Source: an uncultured Phycicoccus sp. (GTDB lineage: Bacteria; Actinomycetota; Actinomycetes; Actinomycetales; Dermatophilaceae). From it: DNA of 64,000 bases. This document shows positions 15,545-23,482 of this stretch, piece by piece. Position 1 is the stretch's first letter, and every line of letters starts with the position of its first letter. The notes under the pieces were generated by a model. The model was not told the DNA's origin. It ran no database searches and saw nothing but the letters and a program-made list of their open reading frames with translations. The stretch spans positions 62,001 through 126,000 of the forward strand of contig NZ_CANLZR010000004.1 in NCBI RefSeq assembly GCF_947495705.1. Reading direction: 5' to 3'. The position numbers and the translations under genes were made by a program.

Positions 15545-15955
15545 ATGCCCGACTGGAACCAGCAGATCATCGACGAGTTCCGCGCCCACGACGGGACCGT
15601 GGCCACGAACGGGTTCGGGCGCAACCTGGTGCTCCTCCATCACATCGGCGCGAAGACCGGGACCGAGCGGGTCACGCCGGCCGCCGCCGTCCACCCCGAC
15701 GCCGACACCTGGCTCGTCGCGGCCTCCAAGGCCGGTGCGCCCGACAACCCCGCCTGGTTCCACAACCTGCGGGCGCATCCCGACGTCCGCATCGAGACCC
15801 CGGACGACGGCACCGTCGAGGTCCGGGCCCGGGTGCTCGAGGGGGCCGAGCGGGACGCCGGGTGGTCCCGGATGACGGGGCTGTTCGAGGGCTTCCGGGC
15901 CTACGAGCAGAGGACGACCCGGGTCATCCCGGTCATCGAGCTCAGCCGGCGCTGA
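15545..15955 (+). CDS. Deazaflavin (F420)-dependent nitroreductase family protein
   Basis: A 136-residue protein of the DDN family, with IIDEFRAHDGTV, GRNLVLLHHIGAKTG and NPAWFHNLRAHPDVRIE as the family signatures. The family uses reduced F420 for ene- and nitro-reductions (family knowledge). ATG at 15545 is chosen because GAGGAGCAG precedes it; an upstream in-frame GTG at 15500 lacks such a site. Monocistronic, converging on lutC. Confidence 0.85.
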   Translation: MPDWNQQIIDEFRAHDGTVATNGFGRNLVLLHHIGAKTGTERVTPAAAVHPDADTWLVAASKAGAPDNPAWFHNLRAHPDVRIETPDDGTVEVRARVLEGAERDAGWSRMTGLFEGFRAYEQRTTRVIPVIELSRR

Positions 15956-15979
15956 CCGCGACCGCCCATCGGTGGCTGC

Positions 15980-16585
15980 TCACCCCGTGACGAGCACGAC
16001 GTGTAGGCGCCGTGGCCCGTGGACGCCCTCGACCCGGTCCAACTCGATGTCGCTCGTCGCGGACGGCCCGCTGATCCAGGTCTGCGGCCGGGTCGGGTTG
16101 AGCGCGGCCACGGCGTCGACGACACCGGCGACGACCTGGTCGGCGGCCACGACGCAGACGTGCAGGTCCGGGACGAGGGTGATGGCGCGCCGCCCCTGGC
16201 CCGGGCCGTGGTCCAGGACGACCGTCCCGGTCTCGGCGATGCCGAGGGTCGCGCGCGTCACGACCGCGTCGACGGCGTCGAGCTCGGCGGCGGACAGGCC
16301 GTGGTCGGGGACGCACCGGGGGACGTCGAGCCACAGCGCGTCCGGGACGACGACCCGGGTGGCGGCTCCGAGGGCTGCGGCAACGGCGGCCTCGACGTCG
16401 CCGGGAGAACACCGGGTGACGGTGGCGCGGTAGTCGGCGACCCGCTCGGCGAAGAGGTCGACGACGTCCGCGCCCGGCGGTAGCGGGTCGCGGTCGCGGT
16501 AGGTGCGGTCGACGGCGACCTCCAGCGGGCGGTCCGGCCCGAGGGCGGCCCGCACGGCGGCGAGCACGTCGTCGCGGGTGCTCAT
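15980..16585 (-). CDS. lutC: Lactate utilisation protein C
   Basis: A 201-residue LutC/YkgG family protein (LUD domain). Typical elements are RVVVPDALW, the GIAETGTVVLDHGPGQGRRAITLVPDLHVCVV segment and a TWISGPSATSDIEL ending. With LutA and LutB it forms the iron-sulfur L-lactate oxidising complex that feeds electrons to the quinone pool. The ATG at 16585 overlaps the lutB stop as ATGA and is preceded by GAGGAGGGA. Last gene of a minus-strand set. Confidence 0.9.
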   Translation of the reverse strand: MSTRDDVLAAVRAALGPDRPLEVAVDRTYRDRDPLPPGADVVDLFAERVADYRATVTRCSPGDVEAAVAAALGAATRVVVPDALWLDVPRCVPDHGLSAAELDAVDAVVTRATLGIAETGTVVLDHGPGQGRRAITLVPDLHVCVVAADQVVAGVVDAVAALNPTRPQTWISGPSATSDIELDRVEGVHGPRRLHVVLVTG

Positions 16586-18063
16586 CGCCGTCCCTCCTCG
16601 GTGCCGCCACCGCGGCGCCACCAGGCGCGGAAGGACTCGCGCGGCGGCAGCGGCAGGTCACGGGCCCCGGTCCAGCGGGAGCCGGCGAACGGCAGCCACG
16701 ACACCGCGCCGCGCCCGCCGGGCATGCCCCGGCCGCGGCGGACGCGGCCGGCGCCGCCCGCGGCCTTCTCGGCCAGGGCGAGCCGGCGTGCGTCGCCCAG
16801 CGTCCAGGCCGCGGCGCGGACCGCGAGCGCCTCGGCCGTGGGCCGGGTGTCGCTGCGGTGGGCGTCGACGACCGCCGTCCGCAGGTGGACGAGCACCCCC
16901 GGGATGTCGATCGCCACCGGGCAGACGTCGCCGCACGCGCCGCAGAGCGTCGAGGCGTAGGGCAGCGCGTCGACCTGGGGATCCTGCCCGACCCCGCGCA
17001 GCAGCGGGTTGATGATCGCGCCGATCGGGCCGGGGTACACCGAGCCGTACGCGTGGCCGCCGACGCGCTCGTAGACGGGGCACACGTTGAGGCAGGCCGA
17101 ACAGCGGATGCAGCGCAGCGCCTGCCGGGCGTACTCGTCGGCGAGGGCCCGGGTGCGGCCGTTGTCGAGGAGGACGACGTGCACCTCCTGGGGTCCGTCG
17201 CCGGGCGTCACGCCGGTCCACATCGAGGTGTACGGGTTCATCCGCTCGCCGGTCGAGGACCGGGGCAGGAGCCGCAGGAACAGGTCGAGGTCACGCCACG
17301 TCGGCACGACCTTCTCGATCCCGACGACGGACACGAGGACGTCCGGCAGGGTCAGGCACATCCGGCCGTTGCCCTCGGACTCGACGACGACGAGGGTCCC
17401 GGTCTCGGCGACGGCGAAGTTCGCCCCCGAGACCGCCATCCGGGCCGACAGGAACTTCTCGCGCAGGTGCAGCCGGGCGGCGGCGGCCAGGGCGGCCGGG
17501 TCGTCGGTGAGGTCGTCGGGGGCGGGGCGGCCCGCAGCGGCCATCCGGGTGCGGAAGATGTCGCGGATCTCGGCGCGGTTGCGGTGGATCGCCGGGACCA
17601 GGATGTGGCTCGGCAGGTCGTCCCCGAGCTGGACGATGAGCTCGGCGAGGTCGGTCTCCCAGGCCGCGATCCCCTGCTCGGCCAGCGCCTCGTTGAGCCC
17701 GATCTCCTGGGTCGCCATCGACTTGACCTTGACGACCTCGTCGATGCCGTGGCGGCGCGCCACGTCGGCGACGACGGCGCACGCGTCGGCCGCGTCACGC
17801 GCCCAGTGGACGGTGGCCCCGCGTGCGCTCAGCGCCTCCTCGAGGGCCACCAGGTGCTCGTCGAGGTGGGCGAGGGTCCGGTCCTTGACGGCGGCGGCCT
17901 GGGCGCCCAGGTCCTCCCAGTCCTCGAGCTCGGCGACGGCGCCGGCGCGCTTGCCCCGGATCGTCCCGGTCGCATGGGCGAGGTTGCGGCGCAGCTGGCT
18001 GTCGGCGAGCGCGGTCCGGGCTGCGACGGGGAACGGCGGCATGCCGACGAAGGTGCGCCCCAT
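16582..18063 (-). CDS. lutB: Lactate utilisation iron-sulfur protein B
   Basis: A 493-residue protein. The N-terminal half is a LUD domain (KVKSMATQEIGLNEAL and SGANFAVAETGTLVVVESEGN). The C-terminal half holds two [4Fe-4S] motifs, CIRCSACLNVCP and CGACGDVCP, typical of LutB/YkgF. It relays electrons in L-lactate oxidation. ATG at 18063 is preferred over a longer frame that reads into the palindromic repeats upstream. The 199-bp gap to lutA is filled by those repeats, which is unusual inside an otherwise tight lut gene set. Confidence 0.92.
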   Translation of the reverse strand: MGRTFVGMPPFPVAARTALADSQLRRNLAHATGTIRGKRAGAVAELEDWEDLGAQAAAVKDRTLAHLDEHLVALEEALSARGATVHWARDAADACAVVADVARRHGIDEVVKVKSMATQEIGLNEALAEQGIAAWETDLAELIVQLGDDLPSHILVPAIHRNRAEIRDIFRTRMAAAGRPAPDDLTDDPAALAAAARLHLREKFLSARMAVSGANFAVAETGTLVVVESEGNGRMCLTLPDVLVSVVGIEKVVPTWRDLDLFLRLLPRSSTGERMNPYTSMWTGVTPGDGPQEVHVVLLDNGRTRALADEYARQALRCIRCSACLNVCPVYERVGGHAYGSVYPGPIGAIINPLLRGVGQDPQVDALPYASTLCGACGDVCPVAIDIPGVLVHLRTAVVDAHRSDTRPTAEALAVRAAAWTLGDARRLALAEKAAGGAGRVRRGRGMPGGRGAVSWLPFAGSRWTGARDLPLPPRESFRAWWRRGGGTEEGRR

Positions 18064-18081
18064 CAGCACCCCACCCCCACA

Positions 18082-18256
18082 GCCCGTACCTGCCGCGACC
18101 AATAGGTCACAGGGGGTACAGCATGGGTCCGTACCTGGCACGACCAATAGGTCACAAGCGGTGCAGCCGCCTGTCCCTGGTGTGACCTATTGGTCGATAT
18201 CGGTCCGGGACGGGGCTGTACCTGGCGTGACCTATCGGTCGATCGCGGGACGGGGA
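18082..18256. repeat. Cluster of four palindromic repeats (locus A) between lutA and lutB
   Basis: Four copies share the 15-bp core CGACCAATAGGTCAC or its reverse complement: 18096-18110 and 18141-18155 forward, 18182-18196 and 18227-18241 reverse (the last with C for T). GACC/GGTC arms enclose a 4-nt AATA/TATT loop. Outer GTACC(TGG) and GGTAC-like arms extend some copies to hairpins of about 35-40 nt. Spacing is 45, 41 and 45 bp. The forward pair followed by a reverse pair resembles a bacterial interspersed mosaic element. The same family recurs at 26901-27040. Short frames read through it are artefacts of the repeat. Confidence 0.8.
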
Positions 18257-18262
18257 CGGGGG

Positions 18263-19021
18263 TCATCGGGTCGCCTCCTGCGTCCACGGGTCGTCGGCGG
18301 TCGAGGCGAGCACCTCGGCGAGGTGCATGGTCCGCACGCCCGTCCGCTGCCGCGACAGCAGCCCGCCGACGTGCATGAGGCACGACGCGTCACCGGCGAC
18401 GAGGACCTCGGCACCGGTCCCGACGACGTGGCGCGCCTTGTCCGAGCCCATCGCAACGGAGGTGTCGGCGTTCTTGACCGCGAACGTGCCGCCGAAGCCG
18501 CAGCACTCCTCGGCGCCGGGCAGGTCCACGAGGTCGATACCGCGCACGGCCTCCAGCAGGCGCAGCGGCCGGTCCCCCACCCGCAGCATCCGCAGCGAGT
18601 GGCACGTCGGGTGGTACGTGACCCGGTGCGGGAACGACGCCCCGACGTCGGTGACACCGAGCACGTCGACGAGGAACTCGGACAGCTCGTACGTACGCGG
18701 CCCGAGTCGCGCGACGCCGTCGACGAGCGCCGGGTCCCCCGCCCGCTCGGCGACGATGCCGTGCTGGTGGCGCACCGACCCCGCGCACGACCCCGACGGC
18801 ACGACGACGGCGTCGAACCCCTCGAAGGCGGACACCGTCGTCCGCACGAGCGGCACGGCCTCGTCGAGGTAGCCGGTGTTGACCATCGGCTGCCCGCAGC
18901 ACGTCTGCGCCTCGGGCACCTCGACGTCGACCCCGAGCCGGCGCAGCAGGCGCACCGTCGCGCGGGGTGCCTCGGGGAACATCGCGTCCCCCAGGCACGT
19001 CGCCATGAGCCCGACCCGCAC
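18263..19021 (-). CDS. lutA: Lactate utilisation protein A (Fe-S oxidoreductase)
   Basis: A 252-residue LutA/YkgE protein with two CCG domains, TCCGQPMVNTGY and ECCGFGGTFAVK, that bind a [4Fe-4S] cluster and help oxidise L-lactate. GTG at 19021 is chosen because it begins the conserved VGLMATCLGDAMFPEA and lies 2 nt after the methyltransferase stop; a longer frame would read antisense to nothing conserved. Followed by the palindrome cluster and then lutB, so the repeats may separate or stabilise parts of the transcript. Confidence 0.92.
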   Translation of the reverse strand: MRVGLMATCLGDAMFPEAPRATVRLLRRLGVDVEVPEAQTCCGQPMVNTGYLDEAVPLVRTTVSAFEGFDAVVVPSGSCAGSVRHQHGIVAERAGDPALVDGVARLGPRTYELSEFLVDVLGVTDVGASFPHRVTYHPTCHSLRMLRVGDRPLRLLEAVRGIDLVDLPGAEECCGFGGTFAVKNADTSVAMGSDKARHVVGTGAEVLVAGDASCLMHVGGLLSRQRTGVRTMHLAEVLASTADDPWTQEATR

Positions 19022-19023
19022 GC

Positions 19024-19683
19024 TCAGCCCTTCGCGGCGCGGCGCAGGAGGACGGCGGTGAACTGCTGGGTGCTCCCCCACGGCGTCACGTGGTCCTCCC
19101 CGGCGGTGTCGACCAGCTCGAAGCCGGGGAACTGCGCCGCGAGCTCGTGGTGGGTGTAGCGGACGATGGGCAGCCCCGAGCAGGTCGTGGGCCCGTCCGG
19201 CCCGAAGGTGGCCACGACGACCCAGCCGCCCGGGGCCAGACAGCGCTCGAGCGAGACGAGGTAGTCCTCCCGCTCGTCGGGCTCGGTGAGGAAGTGGAAG
19301 ACCGCCCGGTCGTGCCACAGGGAGTACTGCCGGCCCGGGTTCAGGTCCAGGACGTCCGCCACGTCGAGGACCACCTGGGCTCCGGCCGCGCCGAGCCGGT
19401 CGCGCACCGTCTGCAGTGCGGTCGCGGACAGGTCGATGGCGGTGAGGTCGGTGTACCCGCGCTCGAGGAGGTGGTCGACGAGGGTGGACCACCCCGCCCC
19501 GACGTCGATGACGGGCTCGTCACGGCCGATGCCGGTGGCGTCGACGAGCCCGAGCGACAGCTCGGGCACCGACTGCCACCACGAGACGCCGTCGACGTCC
19601 TTGGAGCCGTGGACCCCCTCCCAGAAGTCCTGACGGCTCCCGGTGTCCGCCGGCCGCCGGAGGTCGCTCACGTCGTCGCTCAT
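19024..19683 (-). CDS. Class I SAM-dependent methyltransferase upstream of lutA
   Basis: A 219-residue methyltransferase with SAM motif VIDVGAGWSTLVDHLLERGY, acidic DLTAIDLS, and LWHDRAVFHFLTEPDER. This is a small-molecule group with some likeness to TPMT/TehB-type enzymes, which can methylate thiols or chalcogen oxyanions in some cases. It starts at ATG 19683 with a TACCGT hexamer 6 nt before it. Its stop is 2 nt from lutA, so it may head a methyltransferase-lutA(-lutB-lutC) transcript. It is divergent, across 101 bp, from the TusA/radical SAM gene, which makes a link to that system possible. Substrate unknown. Confidence 0.7.
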   Translation of the reverse strand: MSDDVSDLRRPADTGSRQDFWEGVHGSKDVDGVSWWQSVPELSLGLVDATGIGRDEPVIDVGAGWSTLVDHLLERGYTDLTAIDLSATALQTVRDRLGAAGAQVVLDVADVLDLNPGRQYSLWHDRAVFHFLTEPDEREDYLVSLERCLAPGGWVVVATFGPDGPTTCSGLPIVRYTHHELAAQFPGFELVDTAGEDHVTPWGSTQQFTAVLLRRAAKG

Positions 19684-19689
19684 CCTCCG

Positions 19690-19695
19690 ACGGTA
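19690..19695 (-). promoter_or_regulatory. Putative -10 element for the methyltransferase-lut set
   Basis: TACCGT on the minus strand, 6 nt (CGGAGG) before the ATG at 19683. That spacer also resembles a ribosome-binding site, so leaderless and leadered starts are both possible. Confidence 0.35.
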
Positions 19696-19772
19696 GTCCG
19701 GACACCACGCCGCCGGGAGCCCCGTAAGGAGACCGTCACCGCCAGGCCCGTGCCATCCGAGCCCGGACGCCC

Positions 19773-19778
19773 TACGGT
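19773..19778 (+). promoter_or_regulatory. Putative -10 element for the TusA-radical SAM operon
   Basis: TACGGT followed by 6 nt and the ATG at 19785, consistent with a leaderless message for the whole 19785-25200 operon. No clear -35. Confidence 0.4.
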
Positions 19779-19784
19779 CGAAGC

Positions 19785-20876
19785 ATGGTCCCCACCGGAG
19801 CACAACCGGTCCCTACCCCCCTCGGTGACGTGGCCCGGCTCGTGGACGGGGGCGACATGGACTGCGGCAGTGGCCTGCTGCTCCTCATCACCCGCGCGAT
19901 GCGTCGGCTCGAGCACGGCGACCTCCTGGCGGTGCGCAGCGCCGAGCCGTCGGTGCGCACCGACCTCCCGGTGTGGGCCGAGCTCGTCGGGCACGACGTC
20001 ACCGCCGAGCACGCCGAGTCCGCCGACGGCCCCTGGTGGTTCGCGGTCCGCAAGGTCGTGGGCCTCGCCGCCGACACGATGTTCACCGTCGGCGACCGGA
20101 CGCCGGTGGGCCGCCGGCTGTGGGCCTACACGAACTTCGACTGCAACCTCGCGTGCGCGTACTGCTGCGCTCAGTCCTCCCCCAAGGCCCTGGCCCGTCG
20201 GCTCCCGGTCGACGTGGCACGCGCCGCGTTCGCGGAGTTCCGCGACCTCGGCGGCCGCGAGCTGTTCCTCACCGGCGGCGAGCCGTTCATGCACCCCGAC
20301 CTCGGCGAGCTGGTGGCCGCGGGCGCCGGGCTGGAGCGCACGATCCTCACGAACGCGATGATCTTCGCCCGCGGCACGCGCCGGCAGACGCTGGAGGGCC
20401 TGGACCGCGACGTCGCGCTCCAGGTGAGCCTGGACTCCGCGACCCCCGACCTGCACGACGCCCAGCGCGGCGCCGGCTCGTGGGCCAAGGCGCTGAGCGG
20501 CATCGGCGAGGCGCGGGGTCTGGGCTTCCGGGTCCGGGTCGCGGCGACGCTCTACGACGAGGATCCCGAGGGCGTGCGGGCCCTGCACCGGCGGCTCGAC
20601 GACGAGGGCATCGCGAAGGAGGACCGGGTCATCCGGCCCGTCGCGCAGGAAGGGTTCGCCGACACCGGGATCCACGTCTCGATCGACACCCTCGAGCCGG
20701 AGCCGACGATCACTGCCGACGGCGCCTGGTGGCACCCGGTGGCCGTCACGAACCCGAACATGCGCATCGCGGACTCCCCACTCCCCCTCGCCGAGGTCTT
20801 CGGCGTCGTCACCGACACCGTGGCGGTGCAGGATGCCGCCACCCGATCCGGACGGGAGGTGTTCCGCTGTGCCTGA
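19785..20876 (+). CDS. TusA-like domain fused to a radical SAM enzyme
   Basis: A 363-residue protein. Residues 15-75 resemble a TusA sulfur-carrier domain, but the usual CPxP motif is absent; instead a single Cys stands in MDCGSGLLLL (C27). Residues 110-300 are a radical SAM domain with the [4Fe-4S] motif C120-x3-C124-x2-C127 (and an adjacent C128), then LFLTGGEPFMHPDL as the SAM-binding GGE motif. No clear C-terminal auxiliary-cluster (SPASM) domain is visible. Its stop overlaps the GTG (20869) of a DoxX-like gene, heading a five-gene operon with a PhnDCE-like importer. The combination suggests radical-based handling of an imported sulfur- or selenium-containing compound; substrate unknown. 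Confidence 0.8.
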   Translation: MVPTGAQPVPTPLGDVARLVDGGDMDCGSGLLLLITRAMRRLEHGDLLAVRSAEPSVRTDLPVWAELVGHDVTAEHAESADGPWWFAVRKVVGLAADTMFTVGDRTPVGRRLWAYTNFDCNLACAYCCAQSSPKALARRLPVDVARAAFAEFRDLGGRELFLTGGEPFMHPDLGELVAAGAGLERTILTNAMIFARGTRRQTLEGLDRDVALQVSLDSATPDLHDAQRGAGSWAKALSGIGEARGLGFRVRVAATLYDEDPEGVRALHRRLDDEGIAKEDRVIRPVAQEGFADTGIHVSIDTLEPEPTITADGAWWHPVAVTNPNMRIADSPLPLAEVFGVVTDTVAVQDAATRSGREVFRCA

Positions 20877-21810
20877 ATCCGACACGCGTACACCAACCAC
20901 CATGACGGGCCGCGCGCGGTCCGCCGTCGACTGGCTGCTGGCCCCCGCCACCGAGGCGGTGCCCCGGCACCAGGCGGTCGGCGCGACCTTCCTGCGGATC
21001 CTCCTCGGCTTCCTGTGGCTGTGGAACGTCAACTGGAAGATCCCGCCGGACTTCGGCGAGGCAGGCGGGCGCGGCCTCTACAAGTTCACCGCGTTCGCGG
21101 TCAGCGACCCCGTGCTCCCGCCGTACTCCTACGTCGTGGAGCACGTCGTCCTGCCCAACCTGGCGGTCTTCGGGTGGGGCGTCATCGTCGCCGAGACCGC
21201 CCTCGCCGTGCTCCTGCTCTCCGGCGCCTGGATCCGCGCCGCCGCCGCGCTCGGCATCGCCCAGAGCCTGGCCATCGGCCTGTCGGTGGCGTTCGCCCCG
21301 AACGAGTGGCCGTGGGCGTACCTGCTCATGCTCGGCGCCCACGTCGCGCTCCTCGCGTCCTCGTCGGGGCGGTATCTCGCGGTCGACGCGATCCGGACCG
21401 GGCTCGACCACGGCCGGACCCTCGGGCGCGTGGCCGGAGGCGTCGCGCTCGCCGCCGGCCTGGTCGGCGTGCTCGGGTCGTTCGGCGACCCGCTCGCCGC
21501 GTCGGGCCCGCAGATCGGCACCTCGAGCCTCGAGGTGGGGCTCGGGTCGTTCAACCTCCTCGGCGGCGCGATCCTCCTCGTCGTCGGTGGCCTGCTGCTG
21601 GCCACCGAGCGGATGGGGGCACGGGCGGCTCAGGGCGCGCTGGTCGTTGCGCTGCTCGCCGCCCTCCTCATGCGGATCCAGGCCGGGTTCGCCGAGCGTC
21701 TGCTCGGCGGCGGCGGCACCTCGGCGACGCTGCTGATGACCCTCGCCGTCGTGGCCTTCGTCCGGCTGCGGGCCGTCCGCACCACCTCCCATCCCCAGGA
21801 GCAGCCGTGA
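20869..21810 (+). CDS. DoxX/TQO-like multi-pass membrane protein
   Basis: A 313-residue integral membrane protein with several hydrophobic segments. The first (FLRILLGFLWLWNVNWKIPPDF) resembles the DoxX/DoxD family that includes thiosulfate:quinone oxidoreductase subunits. GTG at 20869 is chosen because GGGAGG stands about 9 nt upstream and it overlaps the radical SAM stop; ATG at 20902 is an alternative. Its own stop overlaps the GTG (21807) of the binding-protein gene. In context it may pass electrons to the quinone pool during oxidation of the imported compound, but this is inferred from family and neighbours only. Confidence 0.75.
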   Translation: MPESDTRTPTTMTGRARSAVDWLLAPATEAVPRHQAVGATFLRILLGFLWLWNVNWKIPPDFGEAGGRGLYKFTAFAVSDPVLPPYSYVVEHVVLPNLAVFGWGVIVAETALAVLLLSGAWIRAAAALGIAQSLAIGLSVAFAPNEWPWAYLLMLGAHVALLASSSGRYLAVDAIRTGLDHGRTLGRVAGGVALAAGLVGVLGSFGDPLAASGPQIGTSSLEVGLGSFNLLGGAILLVVGGLLLATERMGARAAQGALVVALLAALLMRIQAGFAERLLGGGGTSATLLMTLAVVAFVRLRAVRTTSHPQEQP

Positions 21811-22739
21811 CCCCCTCCCTGCCCCGCCGCCACGTCCTCATCGGGTCGGTTGGCGTCCTCGCCCTCGCGGCCTGCGGCGCGGACGAGACCGCGAGCCCGG
21901 CCGCAGAGGCAGGCGACGGGACCGGCGGCACCCTCGTCATCTCGGCCATCCCGGACCAGGACCCGGAGAAGCTCGGTCGGCTGTACCCGGCGCTCGCGGC
22001 GCTGCTCGCCGACGCCACGGGTCTCGAGGTCACCTACCAGCCGGTCACCGACTACCCGGCCGTGGTCCGGGGGTTCGAGGTCGGCGACATCGGGCTGTCC
22101 TGGATGGGCGGGCTCACCGGGGTGCAGGCCCGCTCCCGCGTCCCGGGGGCCCGGGCCATCGCCCAGCGCGACATCGACGCCGACTTCCACAGCGTCTTCA
22201 TCGCCAACACCGCGGCCGGGATCGCGCCGTTCACCGACGCGGCCGGGTTGACGGCCCTGGCCGGTCACTCCTTCACCTTCGGCAGCGAGACCTCGACGTC
22301 GGGCCGGCTCATGCCCCAGTACTTCATGGAGCAGGGCGGCCTTGCCGTCGCCGACCTCAAGGGCGAACCCGGGTTCTCGGGCTCGCACGACGCGACGGTC
22401 GAAGCCGTCGCCTCCGGCAGCTTCGAGGTCGGTGCGGTCAACGAGCAGGTGTGGAAGGCCGCGCAGGAGGCCGGCGAGGTCGACCTGTCCGAGGTCGTCG
22501 AGCTGTGGCGGACCCCCGGCTACGCGGACTACCACTGGCTCGCCCGACCCGACCTCGACGAGCGGCTCGGCGAGGGGACGACGCAGAGGATCACCGACGC
22601 CCTCCTCGCCCTCGACGCGGCGGACCCCCGCGACGCCGAGGTGCTGGACCTCTTCGGCGCCACGACGTTCGTCCCGACGGAGAACGCCAACTACGACCAG
22701 ATCGAGTCGGTGGCCGAGGAGCTGGGACTCCTCGCATGA
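21807..22739 (+). CDS. PhnD-like substrate-binding lipoprotein of an oxyanion ABC importer
   Basis: A 310-residue lipoprotein: the basic start PRRHVLIG is followed by a hydrophobic segment and the lipobox LAAC. The mature part has the type 2 periplasmic-binding fold of the PhnD/phosphite-phosphonate group: ISAIPDQDPEKLGRLYPALAALLADATG, VGDIGLSWMGGLTGVQAR and a GSHDATVEAVASGSFEVGAVNEQVW segment. Known members bind phosphate, phosphonate, phosphite or, by prediction, selenate. The neighbours (TusA-like, radical SAM, DoxX) point away from simple phosphonate use, since no C-P lyase genes are present here. Confidence 0.85.
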   Translation: MTPSLPRRHVLIGSVGVLALAACGADETASPAAEAGDGTGGTLVISAIPDQDPEKLGRLYPALAALLADATGLEVTYQPVTDYPAVVRGFEVGDIGLSWMGGLTGVQARSRVPGARAIAQRDIDADFHSVFIANTAAGIAPFTDAAGLTALAGHSFTFGSETSTSGRLMPQYFMEQGGLAVADLKGEPGFSGSHDATVEAVASGSFEVGAVNEQVWKAAQEAGEVDLSEVVELWRTPGYADYHWLARPDLDERLGEGTTQRITDALLALDAADPRDAEVLDLFGATTFVPTENANYDQIESVAEELGLLA

Positions 22740-23482
22740 CGGCGGCCGGCCCTGCCGTGCGGCTCACCGGGGCGACCCGGCGCTTCGGTGACCGCACCGC
22801 CGTCGACGCGGTCGACCTGACGATCCACCAGGGTGAGCGGGTCGCCCTTCTCGGGCCCAGCGGCGCGGGTAAGAGCACCTTGCTGGCGCTGCTCAACGCG
22901 TCGCTGCGACCGACGAGCGGGACGGTCGAGGTGCTCGGCGCGGACCTCGCCACCCTCACCGGGCCCGCCCTGCGCGTCGTGCAGCGCCGGGTCGGCACGA
23001 TCGGCCAGCGCCTCGACCTCGTCGACCAGGTGCGGGTGCTGCACAACGTCAACGCCGGGCGGCTCGGCCGGTGGAGCACCGGCAGGTCGCTCCTGGCGCT
23101 GGCGCTGCCGCGTCCCGACCCCGTCGTCGTGTCCGCGCTCGAGGCCGTGGGTCTCGGCTGGGCGGTCCACGAGCGCACCGAACGGCTGTCCGGGGGCGAG
23201 CGGCAGCGCGTCGCCATCGCCCGGCTCCTGGTGCAGGACCCCGAGCTCGTCCTCGCGGACGAGCCGGTGTCGAGCCTGGACCCGAGCCGGGCCTCGGAGG
23301 TGCTGGGGCTGCTGCGCGCCGCGACGCCGGACGGCACCCTTGTCGTGAGCCTGCACCAGCCCGAGCTGGCCCGACGCCACTGCACCCGCGCGATCGGCCT
23401 CCAGCAGGGGCGCGTCGTCCTCGACCGCCCCGCCGACGAGCTCGACGACGCCCTCCTCGCAGAGCTGTACGCCCTGACGTGA
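22736..23482 (+). CDS. PhnC-like ABC transporter ATPase
   Basis: A 248-residue ABC ATPase with Walker A GPSGAGKST (near residue 39), Q-loop, signature LSGGERQRVAIARLL, Walker B LVLADEP and switch His in VSLHQPELA. Closest by layout to PhnC of phosphonate/phosphite importers. The ATG overlaps the binding-protein stop and its TGA overlaps the GTG of the permease gene, so all three importer parts are coupled. Confidence 0.88.
   Translation: MTAAGPAVRLTGATRRFGDRTAVDAVDLTIHQGERVALLGPSGAGKSTLLALLNASLRPTSGTVEVLGADLATLTGPALRVVQRRVGTIGQRLDLVDQVRVLHNVNAGRLGRWSTGRSLLALALPRPDPVVVSALEAVGLGWAVHERTERLSGGERQRVAIARLLVQDPELVLADEPVSSLDPSRASEVLGLLRAATPDGTLVVSLHQPELARRHCTRAIGLQQGRVVLDRPADELDDALLAELYALT

Noticed and set aside
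12455-15778. A 1107-codon open frame on the minus strand opposite the metalloprotease and DUF429 genes
   Set aside because: It is antisense to clearly recognised genes and encodes repetitive Arg/Gly/Pro-rich sequence, as expected from third-position GC bias in very GC-rich DNA.
18063-18383. A small Arg/Ser/Thr-rich frame through the repeat cluster
   Set aside because: It is simply the palindromic repeat translated (recurring TYWS/TNRS-like units), overlapping the lutA 3' end on the same strand in another frame.
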